Positions 37,780 to 47,682 of a stretch of DNA of 64,000 nt are shown here, piece by piece (the first letter of the stretch is position 1; each line of letters begins with the position of its first letter). The stretch is taken from the NCBI RefSeq assembly GCF_900099905.1, contig NZ_FNEE01000013.1:1-64000 (forward strand), written 5' to 3'. The notes under the pieces were generated by a model. That model was not told the origin of the DNA and did not search any database. It was given only the letters and a program-made list of their open reading frames with translations. The position numbers were made by a program, and so were the translations under genes. This DNA is from Mesorhizobium muleiense (GTDB lineage Bacteria > Pseudomonadota > Alphaproteobacteria > Rhizobiales > Rhizobiaceae).

Positions 37780-38688
37780 ATGCCTGAACTCAAGTTACGG
37801 CAGGTCTCACAACTCCCTCCGCTTCAGGCGATCCGGGTGTTCGAGGCGGTGGCGCGGCATCTTTCCTTCACCAAGGCAGCCGGCGAGCTTGGCATGACGC
37901 AGGCGGCGGCGAGCTATCAGATCAAGCTTTTGGAAGAGCGCGTCGGTGCGCCTTTGTTCCTGCGCCGGCCAAGGCAGATCGTGCTGACCGAGGCGGGACA
38001 ACGCATGGCGCCTGCGGTCAGCGAGGCGTTCGCCTTGTTGGGTGGAGCCTATGCCGCGGCGCGCAGCGGCGCCGACGGAGTACTTTGTGTCTCGACGCTG
38101 TTGACCTTTGCCTCGAACTGGCTGGCGCAGCATCTCGGTTCGTTCCAGGTCGCGCATCCGTCGCTGGCGGTGCGTCTCGATACATCGAACCGCCTCGTCG
38201 ACTTCGCCCGCGAAGACATCGACATCGCCATCCGTTCGGGCGGCGGAAACTGGCCGGGCGTCGAGGTGCACAAGCTTTTCAATGCGGACTTCACGCCGAT
38301 GCTGAGCCCGAAACTCGCGGCGACCATCGGCGGGGTGAACGAGCCGGCCGATCTGTTGCGCCTGCCGATCCTCGACCCTGGCGACGTCTGGTGGCGGGAC
38401 TGGTTTATCGCCGCCGGCCTGCCGGTCGAGGAACTGGCCAAGCGCCCCGGCTCCAGCATGGGTGCGCAGGCCTATGAGGCCAACGCCGCGATCGCCGGGC
38501 AGGGCGTGGCGATCGTGACGGCCGCTCTCTTCAAGGCCGAGCTTGCCGATGGCCGCCTGATCCAGCCTTTCGATCTGGTCGGCGACGACGGCCACGCCTA
38601 TTGGCTGGTCTATCCCCAGGCGCGGCGCAACGTGCCGAAGATCCGCGCTTTTCGCGAATGGATCCTGGCTGAGATTGCCGGCCAATAG
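37780..38688 (+). CDS. LysR-family regulator (GcvA-like)
   Basis: The 302-residue protein has the LysR helix-turn-helix near its start (LQAIRVFEAVARHLSFTKAA, MTQAAASYQIKLLEERVG) and the GcvA-type effector domain (DIDIAIRSGGGNWPGVEVHK, EANAAIAGQGVAIVTAALF). AAGGAGG precedes the ATG. It is divergent from the DUF1127 gene, its most likely target. It lies before the polyol operon, but that operon has its own SorC-type regulator. Confidence 0.88.
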   Translation: MPELKLRQVSQLPPLQAIRVFEAVARHLSFTKAAGELGMTQAAASYQIKLLEERVGAPLFLRRPRQIVLTEAGQRMAPAVSEAFALLGGAYAAARSGADGVLCVSTLLTFASNWLAQHLGSFQVAHPSLAVRLDTSNRLVDFAREDIDIAIRSGGGNWPGVEVHKLFNADFTPMLSPKLAATIGGVNEPADLLRLPILDPGDVWWRDWFIAAGLPVEELAKRPGSSMGAQAYEANAAIAGQGVAIVTAALFKAELADGRLIQPFDLVGDDGHAYWLVYPQARRNVPKIRAFREWILAEIAGQ

Positions 38689-38821
38689 TCGATAATCCAC
38701 CCGGTCAAGCGGGCACCGACATCCGGCCTGTTCGCGCGCAAAAATCCTCCGGAGCAAGATCCGCACGAGGCTGCGTGCTGCGCTGCAGCAACGAATCCGG
38801 CTTGACATAATTCATGCGAGG

Positions 38822-38854
38822 TGAGTAATTGCTCACAGCCAAAGCAAATGCTCA
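38822..38854. promoter_or_regulatory. Operator-like sites upstream of smoE
   Basis: TGAGTAATTGCTCA at 38822-38835 is a near-perfect palindrome. GTAATTGCTCA (38825-38835) is followed 19 bp later by GCAAATGCTCA (38844-38854). Both share the AATTGCT-type core with the inverted repeat before the SorC-type regulator at 36305-36337, pointing to common control. Confidence 0.6.
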
Positions 38855-38878
38855 GCTTGGTCCATGGGAGGAATTTTG

Positions 38879-40189
38879 ATGAAACTTCGCACGCTCACCC
38901 TGGGTCTGTTGTCGGCCAGCACCCTCGCGTTCGCCGCGCATGCCGAATCCATCACCATCGCCACCGTCAACAATGGCGATATGGTCCGCATGCAGACGCT
39001 GACCGACGATTTCACCGCCAAGAACCCCGATATCCAGCTGCAGTGGGTCACGCTCGAGGAGAACGTGCTGCGCGAGCGCGTCACCACCGACATCGCCACC
39101 AAGGGTGGCCAGTACGACGTGATGACCATCGGCACTTACGAAGTTCCGATCTGGGCCAAGCAGAGCTGGCTGCTGCCGCTCGACAAGCTCGGCGACGACT
39201 ATGACGTCAAGGACATCATCCCGGCCATTGCCGGTGGCCTGTCGGTCGATGGCACGCTTTATGCAGCACCGTTCTATGGCGAAAGCTCGTTCGTCATGTA
39301 CCGCAAGGACCTGATGGAGAAGGCCGGGCTGACCATGCCCGACGCGCCGACCTGGGACTTCGTCAAGCAGGCCGCCGAGAAGATGACCGATCGCGCCAAT
39401 GGCGTGAACGGCGTCTGCCTGCGCGGCAAGGCCGGCTGGGGCGAGAACATGGCCTTCCTGACCGCCATGTCGAACTCCTTCGGCGCACGCTGGTTCGATG
39501 AGAACTGGAAGCCGCAGTTCGACCAGCCCGAGTGGAAGAACACGCTGCAGTTCTATGTCGACCTGATGAAGGCCAATGGCCCGGAGGGCGCATCTTCGAA
39601 CGGCTTCAACGAAAACCTGGCGCTGTTCCAGCAGGGCAAGTGCGGCATGTGGATCGACGCCACCGTCGCTGCCTCCTTCGTCTCCGACCCGAAGAACTCC
39701 ACGGTCGCCGACAAGGTCGGTTATGCGCTGGCGCCCGACAATGGCCTGGGCAAGCGCGGCAACTGGCTGTGGGCGTGGTCGCTGGCCATTCCCGCCGGCA
39801 CGCAAAAGGCTGACGCCGCCCAAAAATTCGTATCCTGGGCAACCAGCAAGGCCTATCTCGAGCTCGTCGCAGCGAAGGAAGGCTGGGCCAATGTTCCGCC
39901 GGGAACGCGCACCTCGCTCTACGCCAACCCCGAGTACCAGAAGGCGGCGCCGTTCGCCAAGATGACGCTGGACTCGATCAACGCCGCCGATCCGACGCAT
40001 CCGACCGTCAAGCCGGTGCCCTATGTCGGTGTCCAGTTCGTTGCCATCCCCGAGTTCCAGGGCCTTGGCACCACCGTCGGCCAGCTGTTTTCGGCGGCAC
40101 TCGCCGGCCAGACCAGCGTCGACGACGCTCTGAAGCAGGCCCAGGACGCCGCCACCGCGACGATGACCGAGGGCGGTTATATCCAGTAG
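38879..40189 (+). CDS. smoE: Polyol (sorbitol/mannitol) ABC transporter substrate-binding protein
   Basis: The 436-residue protein has a signal peptide (MKLRTLTLGLLSASTLAFAA, cleaved near AHAES) and the SBP_bac_1 fold: ITIATVNNGDMVRMQTLTDD, YDVMTIGTYEVPIWAKQSWL, DGTLYAAPFYGESSFVMYRK, GKCGMWIDATVAASF. It is very like rhizobial SmoE/MtlE. GGAGGAATTTTG precedes the ATG. First gene of the operon; operator-like palindromes lie about 30-55 bp upstream and a strong hairpin follows its stop. Confidence 0.92.
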   Translation: MKLRTLTLGLLSASTLAFAAHAESITIATVNNGDMVRMQTLTDDFTAKNPDIQLQWVTLEENVLRERVTTDIATKGGQYDVMTIGTYEVPIWAKQSWLLPLDKLGDDYDVKDIIPAIAGGLSVDGTLYAAPFYGESSFVMYRKDLMEKAGLTMPDAPTWDFVKQAAEKMTDRANGVNGVCLRGKAGWGENMAFLTAMSNSFGARWFDENWKPQFDQPEWKNTLQFYVDLMKANGPEGASSNGFNENLALFQQGKCGMWIDATVAASFVSDPKNSTVADKVGYALAPDNGLGKRGNWLWAWSLAIPAGTQKADAAQKFVSWATSKAYLELVAAKEGWANVPPGTRTSLYANPEYQKAAPFAKMTLDSINAADPTHPTVKPVPYVGVQFVAIPEFQGLGTTVGQLFSAALAGQTSVDDALKQAQDAATATMTEGGYIQ

Positions 40190-40234
40190 GCTCCTCCCGG
40201 TGCCGAAAGCCGGTTGCCCATCTTAACCGGCAGG

Positions 40235-40262
40235 GGCCGCCCGAATCCCAGTTCGGGCGGCC
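40235..40262 (+). terminator. Intergenic hairpin after smoE
   Basis: GGCCGCCCGAA and TTCGGGCGGCC form a perfect 11-bp stem with loop TCCCAG between smoE and smoF. No T tract follows. Such hairpins after binding-protein genes usually stabilise the upstream mRNA or attenuate, so that more binding protein than permease is made. Confidence 0.7.
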
Positions 40263-40310
40263 ACCTTCACAACACTGAAAAATTTGGCTGACCTTTGAAG
40301 GGTGACCGTC

Positions 40311-41183
40311 ATGGCTACTCAGCAGACCCGTTCGCTTGCCCGCTTCATGATGGCGCCATCCGTGGTGCTGCTGTTCGTCTGGATGATCGTGCCGCTGGCA
40401 TTCACCCTGTGGTTCTCCTTCCAGCAGTACAATCCGCTCAACCCGATCCGCGACGGGTTCGTCGGCTTCTCGAACTACGCGCTTTTCTATTCCAATCCGG
40501 CATTCCTGCAGTCGATCCTCAATACGCTTATCCTCGTGGCCAGCGTGCTTTTGATCACGGTGATCGGCGGCATCCTGCTGGCGCTGCTGATCGATCAGCC
40601 GATGTGGGGACAGGGCATCGTCCGCATCCTCGTCATCTCTCCGTTCTTCGTTATGCCGCCGGTCGCCGCGCTGGTCTGGAAGAACATGATCATGCATCCG
40701 CAATACGGCGTCTTTGCCGACATTGCGCGCTTCTTCGGCGGGCAGCCGATCGACTGGTTTGGCCAATACCCGATGCTGGCGATCATCATCATCGTCGCCT
40801 GGCAATGGCTGCCGTTTGCGACGCTGATCCTGTTGACCTCCCTGCAGTCGCTCGACGGCGAGCAGAAGGAAGCCGCCGAGATGGACGGCGCCGGTTTCGT
40901 CAGCCGCTTCATCTATCTGACGCTGCCGCATATGTCGCGCGCCATAACCGTCGTCATCCTGATCCAGACGATCTTCCTTCTGTCGGTCTATGCCGAGATC
41001 CTCGTCACCACCAATGGCGGCCCGGGTTACGCCTCCACCAACCTGCCCTTCCTCGTCTACCAGAAGGCGTTGCTGGAGTTCAAAATCGGCCAGGCATCCG
41101 CCGGCGGTATCATTGCCGTCATTTTAGCCAACATCGTCGCCTTCTTCGCCATGCGCGCGGTCGGCAAGAACCTGGACAAATAA
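40311..41183 (+). CDS. smoF: Polyol ABC transporter permease 1
   Basis: The 290-residue membrane protein starts at ATG 40311 (MATQQTRSLARFMMAPSVVL), preferred over a GTG nine bases earlier because GAAGGGT fits it. It has six membrane segments and the EAA loop KEAAEMDGAGFVSRFIYLTLPHM, typical of the MalF/UgpA family. It pairs with SmoG in the membrane. Confidence 0.92.
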   Translation: MATQQTRSLARFMMAPSVVLLFVWMIVPLAFTLWFSFQQYNPLNPIRDGFVGFSNYALFYSNPAFLQSILNTLILVASVLLITVIGGILLALLIDQPMWGQGIVRILVISPFFVMPPVAALVWKNMIMHPQYGVFADIARFFGGQPIDWFGQYPMLAIIIIVAWQWLPFATLILLTSLQSLDGEQKEAAEMDGAGFVSRFIYLTLPHMSRAITVVILIQTIFLLSVYAEILVTTNGGPGYASTNLPFLVYQKALLEFKIGQASAGGIIAVILANIVAFFAMRAVGKNLDK

Positions 41184-41194
41184 GGGAGGAAACG

Positions 41195-41389
41195 ATGGCA
41201 CGGGCGCTGAACCACCCCCACTCCGTCCCGCTGCGCGGGACACCTCTCCCCCTGCCCGGGGGAGAGGAAACGCCTGCATCGAAGCCGCGCCCTTCCTCTA
41301 CCCCGTCGATCGGGGGAGAGGTGGTTTGCGCAGCAAACCGGAGTGGGGGTCGACCCTGCCGCCAACGTCGCCGATACGGGAGGACCTGA
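41195..41389 (+). other. Readthrough leader ORF made by a repeat at the smoG start
   Basis: GGGAGGAAACG then ATGGCACGGGCGCTG looks like the original smoG ribosome site and start, but the frame enters the repeat at 41215 and runs 64 codons without a stop, ending in TGA two bases before the present smoG ATG (TGACCATGG). The peptide has no protein-like composition. It could be translated and couple into smoG. Confidence 0.5.
41215..41349. repeat. Palindromic repeat inserted at the smoG start
   Basis: CCCCCACTCCG at 41215-41225 and CGGAGTGGGGG at 41339-41349 are the inverted ends. Inside are CCTCTCCCC...GGGGAGAGG hairpins. It separates two near copies of the smoG start (ATGGCACGGGC at 41195, ATGGCACGTGC at 41392), both preceded by GGGAGGA. 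Confidence 0.8.
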
Positions 41390-41391
41390 CC

Positions 41392-42216
41392 ATGGCACGT
41401 GCAGTCAGCACCCAGCACAAGACGATCGCGACCGCGGCCGCCTGGATCGTCGCCCTGCTGATCTTCTTCCCGATCCTTTATACGATCATCACCTCGTTCA
41501 AGTCGGAGCAGGAGGCCATCCAGGGCTTCAACCTGTTTCCGTCGGGAACCACGGAAAGCTACACCGCGGTCGAGGCGCAGAGCGGCTACTTCAAGTTCTT
41601 CCTCAACTCGGTGTTCCTGTCGGTCGGCTCGACCATCCTGGCCTTGCTCGTCGCCATACCGGCGGCCTGGTCGATGGCGTTCTCGCCGGGCAAGTGGACC
41701 AAGGACATCCTGATGTGGATGCTTTCCACCAAGATGATGCCGGCGGTCGCCGTGCTGTTCCCGATCTACCTGATCTTCCGCGATACCGGATTGCTCGACA
41801 GCCGCATCGGCCTGATGATCATGCTGATGCTGATCAACCTGCCGATCGTGGTGTGGATGCTCTACACCTATTTTCGCGAGATCCCCGGCGAGATCCTGGA
41901 AGCGGCGCGCATGGACGGCGCATCGCTCTGGAACGAGATCGTCTATGTGCTGACGCCGATGGCGGTGCCGGGCATCGCCTCGACGATGCTGCTCAACATC
42001 ATCTTGGCGTGGAACGAGGCGTTCTGGACGATCCGGCTGACCACCACCGAGGCCGCGCCGCTTACTGCCTTCATCAGTTCCTTCTCAAGCCCGCAAGGGC
42101 TGTTCTGGGCCAAGCTTTCGGCGGCCTCGACGCTGGCGATCGCGCCGATCCTGATCATGGGCTGGTTCAGCCAGAAGCAGCTGGTGCGCGGCCTGACGTT
42201 TGGCGCCGTGAAGTAA
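41392..42216 (+). CDS. smoG: Polyol ABC transporter permease 2
   Basis: The 274-residue protein (MARAVSTQHKTIATAAAWIV) has six membrane segments and the EAA loop EAARMDGASLWNEIVYVLTPMA, typical of MalG/UgpE permeases. The final LVRGLTFGAVK is the family C-terminus. GGGAGG lies eight bases upstream of the ATG. A repeat sits directly before the gene and appears to have duplicated the start region. Confidence 0.92.
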   Translation: MARAVSTQHKTIATAAAWIVALLIFFPILYTIITSFKSEQEAIQGFNLFPSGTTESYTAVEAQSGYFKFFLNSVFLSVGSTILALLVAIPAAWSMAFSPGKWTKDILMWMLSTKMMPAVAVLFPIYLIFRDTGLLDSRIGLMIMLMLINLPIVVWMLYTYFREIPGEILEAARMDGASLWNEIVYVLTPMAVPGIASTMLLNIILAWNEAFWTIRLTTTEAAPLTAFISSFSSPQGLFWAKLSAASTLAIAPILIMGWFSQKQLVRGLTFGAVK

Positions 42217-42266
42217 CACCGCCGCAAGCGATGAACGACGGACAATAACCCCTCGGGGAGGAAATC

Positions 42267-43271
42267 ATGGGAAACATCACGCTCAAGCACGTCTCCAAGT
42301 CGTTCGGGTCGACGATCATCATTCCGGGCATCGACCTGGTCATCGAAAACGGCGAGTTCGTCGTCTTCGTCGGCCCGTCGGGCTGCGGCAAGTCCACGCT
42401 GCTGCGACTGATCGCCGGGCTGGAGGACACCACCGCCGGCACCATCAACATCGACGGCCGCGACGTCACCGGCGAGGCGCCGGCCAAGCGCAAGCTGGCC
42501 ATGGTGTTCCAGTCCTATGCGCTCTACCCGCACATGACCGTGGCCAAGAATATCGCCTTCCCGCTGAAGATGGCGGGCGAGGACCAGGCGACCATCGATC
42601 GGAAGGTCAAGGACGCGGCACGCATCCTGAACCTCACCAACTATCTCGATCGCCGCCCCGGCCAGCTCTCCGGCGGTCAGCGCCAGCGTGTCGCCATCGG
42701 CCGCGCCATCGTGCGCCAGCCATCGGCTTTCCTGTTCGACGAACCTCTGTCCAATCTCGACGCAGCACTGCGCGGCACCATGCGGCTGGAGATCAGCGAG
42801 CTGCATCATCAGCTCAAGACGACGATGATCTACGTCACCCACGACCAGGTCGAGGCGATGACCATGGCCGACAAGATCGTCGTGCTCAACGCCGGCAACA
42901 TCGAACAGGTCGGCTCGCCGATGGAGCTCTACAAGACGCCGAAGAACCTGTTCGTCGCCGGCTTCATCGGTTCGCCCAGGATGAACCTGATCGAAGGCGC
43001 GCCGGCGGCCAAACATGGCGCCAAGACCGTCGGCATCCGTCCCGAGCATATGAACATCTCGACGACTTCAGGCGAATGGAAAGCCACGGTCGGTGTTGCC
43101 GAGCATCTCGGCTCCGACACGTTTCTGCACGTTCAGGCCGACGGTGTCGGGCCGCTGACGGTGCGCGCCGACGGCGAACTGGCCGCCCATCACGGCGACA
43201 CGATCTATCTGACGCCGGACCAGACCAAGCTGCACCGCTTCGGCGCCGACGGAAAGGCGATGTTGCAATGA
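42267..43271 (+). CDS. smoK: Polyol ABC transporter ATPase (MalK/UgpC type)
   Basis: The 334-residue protein has Walker [10 protein letters not shown] near residue 37, [19 protein letters not shown] as signature, [12 protein letters not shown] as Walker B and THDQ as switch. A C-terminal TOBE regulatory domain ([11 protein letters not shown] onwards) follows. It energises SmoFG. GGGGAGGAAATC precedes the ATG. The stop overlaps the smoS start (ATGA). Confidence 0.94.
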   Translation: MGNITLKHVSKSFGSTIIIPGIDLVIENGEFVVFVGPSGCGKSTLLRLIAGLEDTTAGTINIDGRDVTGEAPAKRKLAMVFQSYALYPHMTVAKNIAFPLKMAGEDQATIDRKVKDAARILNLTNYLDRRPGQLSGGQRQRVAIGRAIVRQPSAFLFDEPLSNLDAALRGTMRLEISELHHQLKTTMIYVTHDQVEAMTMADKIVVLNAGNIEQVGSPMELYKTPKNLFVAGFIGSPRMNLIEGAPAAKHGAKTVGIRPEHMNISTTSGEWKATVGVAEHLGSDTFLHVQADGVGPLTVRADGELAAHHGDTIYLTPDQTKLHRFGADGKAMLQ

Positions 43272-44038
43272 GGCTCGAGGGTAAATCGGCGCTGATCACC
43301 GGATCGGCGCGCGGCATCGGCCGGGCGTTCGCCGAAGCCTATGTTCGCGAGGGCGCCACGGTCGCCATCGGCGACATCAATCTCGAAGCTGCGGAAAAGA
43401 CCGCTTCGGAGATCGGCGGCAAGGCTTACGCCGTGAAACTGGACGTCACCGATCTCGCTTCGATCGAGGCGGCGGTCAAAGCGGTCGAGACAAGGGCCGG
43501 CGGCCTGGACATCCTGGTCAATAACGCCGCTTTGTTCGACCTGGCGCCGATCGTCGAGATATCGAAGGCAAGCTACGACAGGCTGTTTTCCGTCAATGTC
43601 GCCGGCATGCTGTTCATGTTGCAGGCTGCCGCCCGCTCGATGATCGCGGCGGGCCGGGGCGGCAAGATCATCAACATGGCGAGCCAGGCCGGGCGCCGCG
43701 GCGAGGCCCTGGTTGCCGTCTACTGCGCTAGCAAGGCAGCCGTCATCTCACTCACCCAGTCGGCCGGGCTCGACCTGATCAAGCACCGCATCAACGTCAA
43801 CGCCATCGCGCCCGGCGTCGTCGACGGCGAGCACTGGGACCATGTCGATGCGCTGTTCGCCAGATACGAAAATCGGCCGAAGGGCGAGAAGAAGCGGCTG
43901 GTCGGCGAAGCCGTGCCTTACGGCCGCATGGGCACGGCGCAAGACCTCACCGGCATGGCGGTGTTCCTGGCCAGCGATGACGCCGAATACATCGTCGCCC
44001 AGACCTACAATGTCGATGGCGGCCAGTGGATGAGTTGA
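43268..44038 (+). CDS. smoS: Sorbitol dehydrogenase, SDR family
   Basis: The 256-residue cytoplasmic enzyme has the short-chain dehydrogenase motifs: NAD-binding [15 protein letters not shown] at about 88, catalytic Ser in INMASQAG, and YCASK (Tyr, Lys) near 154-158. It matches rhizobial SmoS, which oxidises sorbitol to fructose and galactitol to tagatose with NAD. Start overlaps the smoK stop. An insertion sequence lies directly after it, separating it from mtlK. Confidence 0.93.
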   Translation: MRLEGKSALITGSARGIGRAFAEAYVREGATVAIGDINLEAAEKTASEIGGKAYAVKLDVTDLASIEAAVKAVETRAGGLDILVNNAALFDLAPIVEISKASYDRLFSVNVAGMLFMLQAAARSMIAAGRGGKIINMASQAGRRGEALVAVYCASKAAVISLTQSAGLDLIKHRINVNAIAPGVVDGEHWDHVDALFARYENRPKGEKKRLVGEAVPYGRMGTAQDLTGMAVFLASDDAEYIVAQTYNVDGGQWMS

Positions 44039-44058
44039 ACTTTCCTTCTCCCCTTGGG

Positions 44059-45245
44059 AGGGCTTTGCACGGGGGCCGAAGTTTGGCGCAGATGGCGCAT
44101 GGGGCGTTTTTTGAAACGCAATCAGGCCACATTGGCCCGGTTGCAGGCCTCGGGGGCCCAATTGGGCCCCCCCTCGGCGGATTTTGGGCAGACTCCGCCC
44201 CCTCATGCCGGCTTCCTCACCGCGAAGAGGACGGCGGCCGCCCGTTGCAGATTGTAGCCGCAGCCGGCAAGCACGCACTGCGTCCGGTTGGTCGCCAGGT
44301 TGAAGAAGCGCAGCCGCCGCATGCCGTAGTGCTGCTTGAACACCGCAAACGGCCGCTCCACCGCCGCCCGCACCTTGGAGATCAGCCGGTTGCGCTGCTT
44401 CTGGCGCGGCGTCAGCGGATGGTGCTTGTTGGGCCGATGCATCAGCCGGTCCTTGATGCCGGCCTGCTTAAGCCGGGCGTGCCGGGCATGGGTGTAATAG
44501 GCCTGGTCGCCATAGGCCGCCTCCTCGTCGCCGCAGATCAGCATGTCGGCCGGCTCGGTGTCGGTGATCGAAGCATCGGTGAAGTGCATCCGCCGGATCA
44601 GCGTGTGAGCATCGTCGACGCCGTTGTGCACCTTATAGCCGAACACCGTCTTTTTGCCCTTGCGTCCCCAACGCGCATCGGGGTCGGCCGATGGCCGCGC
44701 CGACGTCTCCTCACCCTTCTTCGGCTTCGCCGGCGGGCGGGCGGCGGCCTGCATGAACGATGCATCAATCAGCGTGCCCTGCTTGAGGATCAGGCCCTTC
44801 TGCTCAAACTGCCGGGTGATCTCATCGAACACCCGATCAATCAGCCCGTCGCGCTTCAGCTCTTCGCGGAAGCGCCACAGCGTCGAATGGTCCGGCGTGC
44901 GGTCCGACAGGCTGAAGCCGGCAAAGCGGCGGAACGACAGCCGGTCGCGCAGTTGCATCTCAAGGGCGGGGTCGCTGAGATTGTTCCACACGCCCAAAAA
45001 CAGACAGCGCAGCAATGTCTCGGCTGGATAGCTGGTGTTGCCCTTGCCCGGCCCGCTGCGCTGACCAAGAAGTGCCCGGATCGGCATCCAGTCGATGACC
45101 GTCGCGATCTGGTCGAGCTGCGTCGTATCCGACAGCGCCAGCGCATCCGCCAGGCTCAGTTGACCAACAACACGATCGACCATCCGAATCATCTCCCTCT
45201 CTTCCTTACCCCCGGAATCATCAATCCGATTCTGTGCAAAGGCCT
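44059..45245. mobile_element. IS5-family insertion sequence
   Basis: A 1187-bp element with ends AGGGCTTTGCAC and (reverse complement) AGGCCTTTGCAC contains one transposase gene on the minus strand. CCTTGGG is found immediately outside both ends (44052-44058 and 45246-45252), consistent with a target duplication. Removing the element and one copy restores the hairpin of the family B repeat, so the boundaries are well supported. Confidence 0.82.
44203..45183 (-). CDS. IS5-family transposase
   Basis: The 326-residue protein has the IS5-type DDE layout: SDRTPDHSTLWRFREEL, first Asp in GTLIDASFMQAA, second Asp in EAAYGDQAYYTHA, and catalytic Glu in VRAAVERPFAVFKQHYGMRR. The middle contains a Lys/Pro-rich loop (ARPPAKPKKGEETSAR) and HNGVDDAHTLI. 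It is intact, so the element may still move. The ATG at 45183 has GGGAG nine bases upstream; another in-frame ATG at 45192 is closer to it and less likely. Confidence 0.88.
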   Translation of the reverse strand: MVDRVVGQLSLADALALSDTTQLDQIATVIDWMPIRALLGQRSGPGKGNTSYPAETLLRCLFLGVWNNLSDPALEMQLRDRLSFRRFAGFSLSDRTPDHSTLWRFREELKRDGLIDRVFDEITRQFEQKGLILKQGTLIDASFMQAAARPPAKPKKGEETSARPSADPDARWGRKGKKTVFGYKVHNGVDDAHTLIRRMHFTDASITDTEPADMLICGDEEAAYGDQAYYTHARHARLKQAGIKDRLMHRPNKHHPLTPRQKQRNRLISKVRAAVERPFAVFKQHYGMRRLRFFNLATNRTQCVLAGCGYNLQRAAAVLFAVRKPA

Positions 45246-45358
45246 CCTTGGGGGAGAAGGTGCCGAGTGAAACGAGGGTGGACGGGGGGTGTTCTGATGC
45301 AGCACTTCGTCCAGCACCCCTCAACCGTCTCGGCGCTGCGCGCCGATCCACCTTCTCC

Positions 45359-45422
45359 GAGCCGAAACAAAAAACGCCCCATGCGCCATCTGCGCCAAAC
45401 TTCGGCCCCCGTGCAAAGCCCT
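45359..45422. mobile_element. 64-bp fragment of the IS end inserted in the same repeat
   Basis: 55 bases (45368-45422) are the exact reverse complement of the left IS end at 44059-44113, and nine further bases lead in. It splits the right hairpin of the repeat between CCTTCTCC (45351-45358) and CACAAGGGG (45423). No target duplication is visible. Confidence 0.8.
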
Positions 45423-45479
45423 CACAAGGGGAGAAGGTCAGGCAGGCGCAGGCGCCGCAATGAGAAGGCGTTTGTTAAA

Positions 45480-46958
<1,479 letters not shown>

Positions 46959-46998
46959 GATCGGCTCAATGCATGTCCCCGCCGATGAGGGCCCTGCA

Positions 46999-47682
46999 AT
47001 GACGCCTGACCTGGTCATTTTCGACTGCGACGGCGTGCTGGTCGACAGCGAGGGGCTGTCCGTTTCGGCGCTGCTTAGCATGATCACGCTTGCCGGCGGC
47101 AGTGTCAGCGAGGATGCCGCTTATGAGCATTTCCTCGGCAAAAGCATGAAAAGCGTTCGCGAAATCCTCGGTCGCGACTTCCGACTTGATATCACCGACC
47201 AGCACCTGAGCGCGATGCGCGTCGGGCTGATGCGCAAATTTCGCGACGAGCTGAAGCCGATCCCCGGCATCGGCCAGGTTCTGCCGAGGCTTACCGTGCC
47301 ATGCTGCGTTGCTTCCTCCGGCACGCTGGATCGCATCCGCTATGCGCTCGACGTCACCGGGCTGCTCGGGCTGCTCGAGCCGCATCTGTTCAGCGCCGCC
47401 ATGGTGGCGCGGGGCAAGCCGGCGCCGGACCTTTTTCTCCACGCAGCCGCCAAAATGGGAGCGATCCCGCAAAATTGCGTCGTCGTCGAAGACAGCCCCG
47501 TCGGCGTCGCGGCGGCACGGGCGGCGGGAATGCGTGTCCTCGCCTTCACCGGCGGCTCGCATGCCGGCAACCCGGCACTGAAAGCGCGGCTTGCGTCGAG
47601 TGAACCGGACTTTATATTCGCTGACATGCTGCAACTGCCCGATCTGATTGCAGGCCTGGGAGCGAGAGTAAGAACATCTTGA
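46999..47682 (+). CDS. HAD-family phosphatase of the polyol operon
   Basis: The 227-residue protein has HAD motif I FDCDGVLVDSE, motif II VASSGTLDRI, motif III lysine in ARGKPAPDLFLHAA and motif IV VVEDSPVGVAAARAAGM. The DCDGVLVDSE variant is that of sugar-phosphate phosphatases. The ATG at 46999 follows GATGAGGGCC. It lies 40 bp after mtlK and overlaps the kinase gene (TTGA), so it is part of the operon; it may remove toxic sugar phosphates. Confidence 0.86.
   Translation: MTPDLVIFDCDGVLVDSEGLSVSALLSMITLAGGSVSEDAAYEHFLGKSMKSVREILGRDFRLDITDQHLSAMRVGLMRKFRDELKPIPGIGQVLPRLTVPCCVASSGTLDRIRYALDVTGLLGLLEPHLFSAAMVARGKPAPDLFLHAAAKMGAIPQNCVVVEDSPVGVAAARAAGMRVLAFTGGSHAGNPALKARLASSEPDFIFADMLQLPDLIAGLGARVRTS

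Larger units (their letters stand above)
44044..45437. repeat. Family B palindromic repeat, copy 2, interrupted twice
   Basis: The outer parts (CCTTCTCCCCTT at 44044; GGAGAAGGTGCC at 45253; CGTCTCGGCGCTGCGCGCCG at about 45326; CACAAGGGGAGAAGG ending at 45437) match the intact copy at 22865-23011. The left hairpin loop holds the insertion sequence 44059-45245. The right hairpin loop holds a 64-bp piece (45359-45422) derived from the end of the same insertion sequence. Confidence 0.8.

Noticed and set aside
44026-45270. 414-codon plus-strand frame across the insertion sequence.
   Set aside because: It is antisense to the transposase, which has complete DDE motifs.
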